Source of the DNA: PALSA-243 sp049522755
GTDB taxonomy: Bacteria; Acidobacteriota; Terriglobia; Bryobacterales; Bryobacteraceae
Assembly: GCA_049522755.1 (NCBI GenBank)
Contig: JBEKNN010000202.1
Span: 1 to 17,363 of the forward strand
DNA: 17,363 bases
Direction of reading: 5' to 3'
This document shows positions 10,372 to 16,330 of this stretch, one piece after another. A program made the translations under genes and the position numbers. Below the pieces are notes generated by a model. That model saw only the letters and a program-made list of their open reading frames with translations, ran no database searches and was not told the DNA's origin. Each line of letters begins with the position of its first letter. Within the stretch, counting starts at the first letter, position 1.

Positions 10372-10413
10372 TGCCGTTCTTACCTTTCTTTGAATCTTGA
10401 GCCACGGCCGGGC

Positions 10414-10433
10414 AGGCGCGGATCGCCGCGCCT
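10414..10433. terminator. Intercistronic hairpin between the CsbD and DUF3309 genes
   Basis: AGGCGCGG and CCGCGCCT form an 8-bp stem with an ATCG loop. There is no T tract. It may attenuate read-through or protect the upstream message. Confidence 0.45.
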
Positions 10434-10453
10434 TGGCCCTGGGCCAGGCTTAT

Positions 10454-10633
10454 CTATGCCTCAAGTACCTTTTCAATCTGGCCGACTTTCTTCTGAACCT
10501 TGCCGGCGACTTTTTCGCCTTGGCCCTCGGCCTCCAGGTTGGGGTTGTTCGTCACTTGTCCAGCTTTCTCTTTGACCTTGCCCTTCACTTCATGAAACGT
10601 GCCTTCGGCTTGATCTTTGCTGCTCGGCGTCAT
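10454..10633 (-). CDS. CsbD-like general stress protein
   Basis: A 59-residue, highly charged, hydrophilic helical protein of the CsbD family, whose members are induced by general stress in several bacteria but have no known molecular activity. The family repeat is clear: KDQAEGTFHEVKGKVKEKAG followed by LEAEGQGEKVAGKVQKKVGQ. The ATG at 10633 is fixed by a strong GAGGAGGAA ribosome site (10636-10644). The predicted location is the cytoplasm. It heads a short - strand unit with the DUF3309-like gene, a combination consistent with envelope or osmotic stress, though that is inference. No clear promoter was found in the upstream 120 bases. Confidence 0.9.
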   Translation of the reverse strand: MTPSSKDQAEGTFHEVKGKVKEKAGQVTNNPNLEAEGQGEKVAGKVQKKVGQIEKVLEA

Positions 10634-10954
10634 GCTTCCTCCTCGACGTATCCGGCCTGCAACGCAACCTCTTTGGGAAGCCCTTGGAGCCCGAACCTCG
10701 CTATGAACCATGCACCTTTAAGGCCACTGTGAATGATGGATTTAGGACGCAACCCCGGACCACGGGGCCTTGAATGAACAAATGCCGAGTGACCAAATGT
10801 GGTCAGAAATGCAGGTGCATAGCCAGGCGGCGCGCCCAGCGCCCGGTCAGCGCCACGCACTGCTTGGCACGCGACTCATGCGGAGATATCCTGAGTTATC
10901 CGGTCGTCGAGACACAGCGGCGCCGGCTGGCCAACGCGCCGGCGCCGCAACCAA

Positions 10955-11382
10955 TCAGAACTCGATATTGGCCCTGATTTCAATCCGGCGGTACAACAAG
11001 CCATTGCCAAGGGTGGTAGTAGTTTCCGCGAAGGCCAGGCTCTGCGCGGCCAAGGTTCCCAAACCGAATGTCGGGTGATCGAATACATTGAGGAACTGAA
11101 ACTATAAGCTGCCGCGTATGCCTTCGCGAATCGGTATCGCTTTGTTCAGCGAAATCCCTGGGTGGACACAATCAATCCGAAGCTGCTCTCTTTCAGCGTG
11201 AGCGCTGCGCCCGGAATCCCCGCTCCCGATGGATCGGTAACGGTAACGCCGACCGATCCGCCGGTGTCCAGTTGGCCCCACGCCGTCACGCTCAGCGCGC
11301 TCCATGCGCACATCGCAATCGCGAGACCCTTCACCCCTGTTAACCGCGCGCTCGCCGCGCGGCGCAGGCTCCCGTAGTGCAT
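10955..11382 (-). pseudogene. Collapsed TonB-dependent receptor (Oar-like), ends only
   Basis: The first segment starts at ATG 11382, with AAGGGG seven bases upstream. It encodes a signal peptide (LAIAMCAWSALSVTAWGQ) and the start of a carboxypeptidase-regulatory/Cna-B-like domain (VGVTVTDPSGAGIPGAALTL), then reaches a stop at 11146-11148. An overlapping second frame picks up the C-terminal end of such receptors: ISLNKAIPIREGIRGSL, a TAG stop at about 11102, then in the same frame FQFLNVFDHPTFG and LLYRRIEIRANIEF ending at 10955-10957. These acidobacterial receptors usually have about 1,000 or more residues; roughly 140 remain. The plug and nearly all the barrel are gone, so an internal deletion of several kilobases is inferred, plus one in-frame nonsense change. 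The promoter remains intact. Confidence 0.85.
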
Positions 11383-11468
11383 TTGCAAACCCCTTTTGCA
11401 GTCGATTGAATTTTCCGGCGGACTCCGGTTAACCGTTTCACGCCCGCGCAAGAATCCCCAATGGGTGG

Positions 11469-11497
11469 AGTGTAAGCGCTACCAACAATAATGTCAA
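11469..11497 (-). promoter_or_regulatory. Promoter of the receptor pseudogene
   Basis: On the - strand TTGACA (11497-11492) and TACACT (11474-11469) are exactly 17 bases apart. The -35 is perfect and the -10 matches at four of six positions. Start of transcription would be near 11462, about 80 bases before the start codon. Confidence 0.75.
11471..11484. promoter_or_regulatory. LacI/GalR-type operator overlapping the -10
   Basis: TGTAAGCGCTACCA fits the LacI-family operator pattern TGNNARCGNNNNCA and has the usual central CG within the AGCGCT palindrome. It covers part of the -10 and spacer of the leftward promoter, the position expected for repression. The divergent LacI-type gene is the obvious candidate binder. 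Confidence 0.65.
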
Positions 11498-11573
11498 GAC
11501 CCATTTCTTGCGGAATTCCCCGTCCCTTCATGCCCTCCGTAAGTTAAACTCGGTTAACTGGCGCAGTGGCGCT

Positions 11574-11579
11574 ACAATA
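11574..11579 (+). promoter_or_regulatory. -10 candidate for the LacI-type regulator
   Basis: TACAAT lies 12 bases before the ATG. No good -35 is seen. A CGGTTAAC motif just upstream recurs as the palindrome CGGTTAACCG near 11426-11435 and might be a second operator type. Confidence 0.4.
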
Positions 11580-11591
11580 GGGGGAATTGCC

Positions 11592-12605
11592 ATGAATCTG
11601 GAACAGGTGGCGCGACGGGCGAAAGTTTCAACTGCAACAGTTTCCCGCGTGCTCAACAATGCAAGCGTAGTCAAAACTTCCACGCGCAGCCGGGTGATGA
11701 AGGCTATTGAGGAGCTAAAATATCACCCCAATCTGCACGCGCGGAGTCTCGCCGGCGGCAAGAGCAAAACCATCGGCGTGATCGTTTCCAACCTTGAGAA
11801 CCCGTTCTTCTTCGATATCTACAAAACCATCGAGCACGACGCCCACGCCCGCGGCTACGAAGTGGTGATGGCGAATACCGACTACCACCCCGAGCAGCTT
11901 GTCGCCAGCGTGCGCCTGATGATCGGCCGCCGCGTCGCCGGTCTCGCCGCCGTCGTCTCCGAAGTGGATCCCTCACTCATCGAGGAACTGACCGAGAGCC
12001 GCATTCCGGTAGTGTTCTACGATGTCGGCGCCCCGCGCAAGAACATCACCAACATTCGCGTCAACTACGTCCGCGGCATTGAGAAAGTAATCAACTATCT
12101 GCACAGCCTGGGACACCGCCGGCTCGGCTTCATCGGGCATCATGCGGTGCTGGGCCCGATCAACGAACGGATGCGGGCGGTGCTCGACGCGGTGGGCCGC
12201 ATTCCCTCCCTCGAAGTGCGCACCGCCGCCGACGCGGATACGCTGGAAGGCGGGCGCCAGGCGACGCGCGCGCTGCTCTCCACCGGCTACGACCCCACCG
12301 CCATCATCTGCGTCAACGACATCACCGCCGTTGGCGCATTGCAGGAATTGCGCGACCGCGGACTGCGCGTGCCGCAAGACGTATCGGTGACCGGCTTCGA
12401 CAACGTGAAGCTTTCCGAGTTCTGCTGTCCCACGCTGACCACGGTTCACATTCCGCGCGAGCACATAGGGCACATCATCTGCGATGTGCTGATTCCGCCT
12501 CATGGAAGGGCCGCGGTGACCGGGCCTGAGGTGATCATCGAGCCCGAGTTCGTCTTGCGCGACTCCACCGGCCCGGTATCCGCGGCGCGAACGACCCGCT
12601 CCTAA
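11592..12605 (+). CDS. LacI-family transcriptional regulator
   Basis: A 337-residue cytoplasmic regulator. The N-terminal helix-turn-helix reads LEQVARRAKVSTATVSRVLN (residues 3-22), followed by the hinge helix around YHPNLHARSLAGGKS. The periplasmic-binding-protein-like sensor domain then begins with IGVIVSNLENPFF and contains GHRRLGFIGH and ITAVGALQELRDRGLRVPQDVSVTGFDN. The ATG at 11592 is chosen because the HTH begins directly there; the longer frame from 11508 adds non-conserved residues. It is divergent from the collapsed TonB-receptor gene, whose promoter carries a matching operator. In Acidobacteria and Bacteroidetes-like layouts such regulators control outer-membrane sugar-uptake receptors. 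Ligand unknown, probably a sugar. Its local target is dead, so it may be orphaned or act elsewhere. Confidence 0.96.
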   Translation: MNLEQVARRAKVSTATVSRVLNNASVVKTSTRSRVMKAIEELKYHPNLHARSLAGGKSKTIGVIVSNLENPFFFDIYKTIEHDAHARGYEVVMANTDYHPEQLVASVRLMIGRRVAGLAAVVSEVDPSLIEELTESRIPVVFYDVGAPRKNITNIRVNYVRGIEKVINYLHSLGHRRLGFIGHHAVLGPINERMRAVLDAVGRIPSLEVRTAADADTLEGGRQATRALLSTGYDPTAIICVNDITAVGALQELRDRGLRVPQDVSVTGFDNVKLSEFCCPTLTTVHIPREHIGHIICDVLIPPHGRAAVTGPEVIIEPEFVLRDSTGPVSAARTTRS

Positions 12606-12609
12606 TGCT

Positions 12610-12659
12610 TTGTGGGGCAGCCAATCCTGGCTGCAGCCGGCTTTCAGCCGGCTCTCTTC
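12610..12659. repeat. Bipartite hairpin repeat, copy B; possible terminator
   Basis: Two successive stems: GCAGCC-AATCCT-GGCTGC (12618-12635) and AGCCGGCT-TTC-AGCCGGCT (12636-12654), then CTCTT. It is related to 8803-8846, with five differences in 44 positions. It lies just after the regulator gene and could end its transcript. Confidence 0.7.
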
Positions 12660-12917
12660 GCCTGCGCACCCGCTGGTTTGCTCATGGGAACGCGCTTCGA
12701 ATCGGAGGCGTTAAGCGAGCGTTCGACTAACCTCGGCGGATCTCAGGGGCCCTCACACCAGAGACACCAGCGCAGCGAATACACCGCCAGCGCCTATTCG
12801 TAGTCCAAGTTCTTCCCGCCCGCGACCAAACCGTGGCGCACGCACTCCTTGCGTGCAGCGTTCACACTCGTGGGAACGTGTGCCGCATTGCAGGCGTTAA
12901 CTCACAGCATTAGCCGC
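12655..12917. other. Repeat-derived spacer
   Basis: No supported gene. It contains hairpin repeat copy 2 (12832-12847, extending to 12857 as GCACGCA-CTCCT-TGCGTGC) and CACAC/GTGTG around 12864-12882. A short leftward frame across the repeat reads CVRHGLVAGGKNLDYE and stops; it has no start and looks like a decayed gene end. Confidence 0.45.
12832..12847. repeat. Intergenic hairpin repeat, copy 2
   Basis: Identical over 16 bases to 5671-5686 and continuing into a 7-bp stem (GCACGCA/TGCGTGC). Confidence 0.6.
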
Positions 12918-13106
12918 TCAATCCGAAGAACCTGCCGCGCTCTTATGCGCTTCGGCGCCGTGCATCCGCACCGCTTCGCACGCAGCCTCGATCCGCGCTT
13001 GCGCAGCTTCCCATGTCGGCGTTGCGGCAGTCGACATTCTCGTGGTAGCTGCGCCATACTCGGCCCACAGTTGCACACATGTTTCGCAATCCAGGTAGAC
13101 GTCCAT
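12918..13106 (-). CDS. Small CxxC protein of unknown function
   Basis: A 62-residue protein from ATG 13106, with AGGA nine bases upstream (13116-13119). Its N-terminus has a CETC pair (Cys7, Cys10) followed by VQLWAEYGAAT, then a helical stretch ending AHKSAAGSSD. The 'CxxCxxLWxEYxxAT' arrangement resembles small proteins I associate with Acidobacteria, but I cannot name a family or a function. The cysteine pair could bind metal or be redox-active. A longer frame to 13292 exists but its extra residues look non-coding. It stands alone in repeat-rich DNA, and the call rests on motif and ribosome site only. Confidence 0.55.
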   Translation of the reverse strand: MDVYLDCETCVQLWAEYGAATTRMSTAATPTWEAAQARIEAACEAVRMHGAEAHKSAAGSSD

Positions 13107-13834
13107 TCCCAAAGTTCCTAACTGTGCCGTTCCATTGTCCAATGGAGTGCGGCTCCTTTTGCGGCCCCCATTCCCCGTGCCCTCGCACTTCTGGAGCGCA
13201 GATTCTGCGGCGGCGCGCACGCTAAGCCCGGCAACGTCTAACCGAGGGGCCGTGCGCGCTTCGCGAAGGCTTGGAGTTGAGGCCGATCTCATTCAATTGT
13301 CATCATAATGCGCATCATAAGGCGATAGATACAAGCATTGATGGGGATGTGCGGGGCGCGGAGTGCGCGAGCGTACGATGGCTACGCGGCCTATGGAGTG
13401 AAAAACCCAAAACCAGCCTGGACCGAACCGGGCGCGCTCAAAACCTCTCCGCGCGGGCGTCGCTGAGACGGCGCGCTTCTACCGATTCAGCACCCAGGCG
13501 AGCAATCCTCCCTCACTCTACCGTTTCTGTGAACGTGAGAAGGCGGTTGCCGGGCTTGGCAGCGTCGTGTATGTTAACAGTGTAACATCCAGCACCCTAT
13601 TATTCACCTTTATTTGTATTTGTCAAGCCGGGACTTGTATTATGACAATGCGTCGCGATTTATTTTACGCTTCTGTCCTTCTTTCGTAATTTATCGCACC
13701 GGGACCAACATCTTCAATTTGAGCCCATAAACAAGATGTAGTAACGAACCCAATCCGAACCCGGCGCCCCATATTAGAAGCGCCGCCAGCCAGATTCTAA
13801 ATTCTGCACAACGGCGAGTTGCGATGGACCTCTG
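13107..13834. other. AT-richer accessory spacer with orphan regulatory motifs
   Basis: About 730 bases with no convincing gene. The part from about 13560 to 13830 is noticeably richer in A and T than the rest of the window. It contains a palindrome (13571-13588), a leftward TTGACA (13621-13626), a start-less leftward membrane-like frame (13691-13807) and an 11-base tandem duplication at the start of the next gene. Confidence 0.5.
13571..13588. promoter_or_regulatory. Operator-like palindrome
   Basis: ATGTTAACAGTGTAACAT has 6-base arms, ATGTTA and TAACAT, around ACAGTG. It resembles TetR-family operators. It lies about 10 bases past a possible -10 (AATAAT) of a leftward promoter whose TTGACA is at 13626-13621. 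No gene follows on that strand. Confidence 0.4.
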
Positions 13835-14056
13835 ATGGACCTCTATAGATTAATTCAAGACCTGAACGCCGAAAAGGCAAAGTTGGAGCGGGTGATCGCA
13901 TCGCTCGAGGAGCTGCAGCGCGCCGCTGGCGGCGAAATTCCGCCCACGCCGGAAAGCGGCAAGCGCCGCGGACGCAAGGCCCTAACCCCCGAGGAGAGGC
14001 AGGAGGTTTCGGAACGGATGAAGAAGTATTGGGCCAGCCGCCGACGAGAAGGGTAG
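13835..14056 (+). CDS. Small coiled-coil protein with a basic C-terminus
   Basis: A 73-residue protein. Residues 1-32 form a heptad-like helix (LIQDLNAEKAKLERVIASLE). A Pro-rich linker follows, then a basic stretch, KRRGRKALTPEERQEVSERM (43-62), ending KKYWASRRREG. The RRGRK patch is AT-hook-like and the tail resembles short nucleic-acid-binding segments seen in small acidobacterial proteins. DNA or RNA binding is inferred, not shown. The upstream ribosome site is weak (GGCGAG), and the ATG GAC CTC T start is duplicated 11 bases upstream, where it meets an immediate stop. It does not overlap the convergent kinase gene (126-base gap). Confidence 0.72.
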   Translation: MDLYRLIQDLNAEKAKLERVIASLEELQRAAGGEIPPTPESGKRRGRKALTPEERQEVSERMKKYWASRRREG

Positions 14057-14182
14057 GCCCATGGCCTGCCTTGTTTCCGAGCCGCTGTTAGCGCCCGGTC
14101 CGGCGAGGGAACGCAAGCCGCGACGCGATTCGCGTTTGCAGCTATGTCGCCATTCTCGAGGCCGTTCCCCTAACCGCCCAAC

Positions 14183-16330
14183 CTAAGAAACCAACTGCCG
14201 CCCCGAATGCGCCAACGCCTCCTGTATGCTCGCAACCAATCTCGCCGCCGTATAAGGCTTTTGAATGAACCCGGCGACCGCATCTCTGCCCAGTTCCTCA
14301 CGCGCCGCCATCTCGCTATATCCGCTCGACATCACGATGGGCACGCGCGGCTGCATCTCGCGGATCAACCGGAAAGCCTCGTCTCCGCCCATTACCGGCA
14401 TCGTCATGTCGAGCAGCACTGCCCCGATCTTAGCCGCGTTTTGCCGGAATATCTCAACCGCTTCCCGCCCATCCTTGGCGGCCAGCACCGTATATCCGGA
14501 ATTCTCCAGAATCACCCCTGCCATTTCCCTCAGTGCGGGCTCGTCGTCCACAACCAGGATGGCCCCGGCGCCCTGCGCAGCCATCGGCAATGGCTTGTCT
14601 GCCGCTATCCGAACCTCGGCTGGCCGTTCCGCTACCTCCGCCGGGAATGTGACCTTAAAGGTCGTACCTTCGCCAGGAGCGCTGTCCACTTGCATCGTTC
14701 CCTTGTGCCCGCGCACAATCCCCGACACGGCGGACAGGCCCAATCCCCGCCCCGTGAATTTCGTGCTGAAAAACGGGTCGAACATCTTGGCCTTGGTAGT
14801 CTCGCTCATACCCGATCCCGAGTCTTTAACCTGCATGAAGATATCCGCTCCCGAATCCGCCACGCCCGTCGAAACCCGCACCGTTCCCCCTTCCGCGCCA
14901 ATGGATTCGGCGCCGTTGATAATCAGGTTCATCACGATCTGGCGGATCTGACTGGCATCGGCTTCCATCCAGGGCAATCCCGGCGTGAGCGCAAGATCCA
15001 GCTTGACGGTTTTTGGAATGCTGGCGGCAATCAATGGCAGCATCTCAAATATCAGCGCGGAAAGATCGAAACGCGTGACAACGAATTTGCCCTTGCCGGC
15101 ATAGGCTAGCAATTGGGCGACTAACTCAGCCGCCCGCACACTCGATCGCTCGGCTATTTCCAACATCCGGTACGAAGGGTGGTCCACGGGCAAACTGGTC
15201 TTGACAAAACTCAAGCCCCCCAGGATGCCGGTCAGCAGGTTATTGAAGTCGTGAGCGATACCGCCCGCTAAAACTCCTATCCCTTCCAGTTTCTGTGCCT
15301 GCTGCTGATCCTGCTCGGTCCGGCGAAGCTCGGTAACATCGTGAACCAGCCCACCATACTCGCGGGCGCCGTCCCTTCCCATCGAAGCCATCACGCCGGC
15401 GCCAAAGAAGCGCGTGCCGTCTTTACGGACCCGCCATCCTTCGAATTCAACCGAGCCCGACCGGTCGGCCTCAACCGTGGCTTCCTGCATCGCCTCGCGA
15501 TTAGGAGTTCCCGTGACAAGCAGAGACGAAGAGTCCTGACCGATGACTTCGGCTTCCGTATAGCCGAACAGGCGCTCGGCGCCGCGATTCCAGCTTGTCA
15601 CTCGGCCGCCAGGATCCACCGTGTAGAGCGCGTAGTCCTTGACGCCATCGAGGAACAAGCGGTACCGCTCGTTGGTTTGAGCCAGCTTGATATGCAGGAT
15701 AGCCGCATAGCGCTCCCCCAAAACAGCTTGACCCAGCGACATCAGCAACTCACCGTATAACTGCAGGGTGGCCCGCGTGACGGGAACCTGTTGGATCGCC
15801 TCTTGCCATAACCGGGCGCGGGAAATCCCCGAGTCTCTGGCCACTCGCTCAAGCCGCAGTGGTTCGGGATAGCGGGTAAAGACCTGGCCGGCAATCAGAG
15901 CTCCCAACTGCCGGCCGCCCAACGAAAGCGGCACCGCTGTATGGGCCAATCCCGCCTGGTCCTCCCCAATCACTGGCTTTCCCGTTCTTAGAGCGTCCGC
16001 TACCGCGCTGCAAAATGCCGGCGGCGCCAGACAAAAGGGACACTCGCCATCGGCCCGCGGCGCTGCCCCGCATACCAAACGCCAAACCGGCTGCGCATTG
16101 TGACATTGCCCCAACAGGCGGCCCTCTGTATCGGTCAGAGCGACAGCCAGTTTCATGGTGACGGCAAACGTCTCCAGAACTTTGCTCCAGCCGGCTGGTT
16201 CCAGCAACTGGTGGCGCGACTCATCAGAAAGATCCAGTTGGCGGAATTCCTCTTCGCCAAGATTGGCCGGTTCGGCGACCGGCTCGGCAACCGGCAGATT
16301 GGGATCGGCCGCTTCTTTGCGCGCGATCAC
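14183..16330 (-). CDS. Hybrid sensor histidine kinase: PocR-PAS-HisKA-HATPase-receiver
   Basis: A 715-residue cytoplasmic hybrid kinase without membrane segments. Residues about 30-210 form a PocR-type sensory domain with a cysteine cluster (Cys76, 87, 97, 100, 107) and the GLAHTAVPLSLGGRQLGALIAGQVF region. A PAS domain spans about 220-337 (TVDPGGRVTSWNRGAERLFG). The dimerisation/phosphoacceptor motif GGIAHDFNNLLTGI places His360. The ATPase domain has the N box (NLIINGAES), DSGSGM (503-508) and GRGLGLSAVSGIV. The C-terminal receiver has the DDEP acidic pair (595-596), phosphoacceptor Asp641 (LLDMTMPVMGG) and Lys691 (QKPY). The start is GTG at 16330, overlapping the upstream stop as GTGA, so translation is probably coupled to the KaiC-like gene. 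The signal is unknown; the PocR cysteines suggest a metal, redox or small-molecule cue. Output presumably passes by phosphorelay to a regulator elsewhere. Confidence 0.95.
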   Translation of the reverse strand: MIARKEAADPNLPVAEPVAEPANLGEEEFRQLDLSDESRHQLLEPAGWSKVLETFAVTMKLAVALTDTEGRLLGQCHNAQPVWRLVCGAAPRADGECPFCLAPPAFCSAVADALRTGKPVIGEDQAGLAHTAVPLSLGGRQLGALIAGQVFTRYPEPLRLERVARDSGISRARLWQEAIQQVPVTRATLQLYGELLMSLGQAVLGERYAAILHIKLAQTNERYRLFLDGVKDYALYTVDPGGRVTSWNRGAERLFGYTEAEVIGQDSSSLLVTGTPNREAMQEATVEADRSGSVEFEGWRVRKDGTRFFGAGVMASMGRDGAREYGGLVHDVTELRRTEQDQQQAQKLEGIGVLAGGIAHDFNNLLTGILGGLSFVKTSLPVDHPSYRMLEIAERSSVRAAELVAQLLAYAGKGKFVVTRFDLSALIFEMLPLIAASIPKTVKLDLALTPGLPWMEADASQIRQIVMNLIINGAESIGAEGGTVRVSTGVADSGADIFMQVKDSGSGMSETTKAKMFDPFFSTKFTGRGLGLSAVSGIVRGHKGTMQVDSAPGEGTTFKVTFPAEVAERPAEVRIAADKPLPMAAQGAGAILVVDDEPALREMAGVILENSGYTVLAAKDGREAVEIFRQNAAKIGAVLLDMTMPVMGGDEAFRLIREMQPRVPIVMSSGYSEMAAREELGRDAVAGFIQKPYTAARLVASIQEALAHSGRQLVS

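Noticed and set aside
10770..11078. Rightward frame opposite the receptor remnant
   Set aside because: Arg/Ala-rich with no ribosome site; the opposite strand explains the sequence from 10955 as a receptor C-terminus.
13271..13585. Rightward 104-codon frame in the accessory spacer
   Set aside because: No ribosome site, no domain and composition like translated spacer DNA; it ends inside the palindrome.
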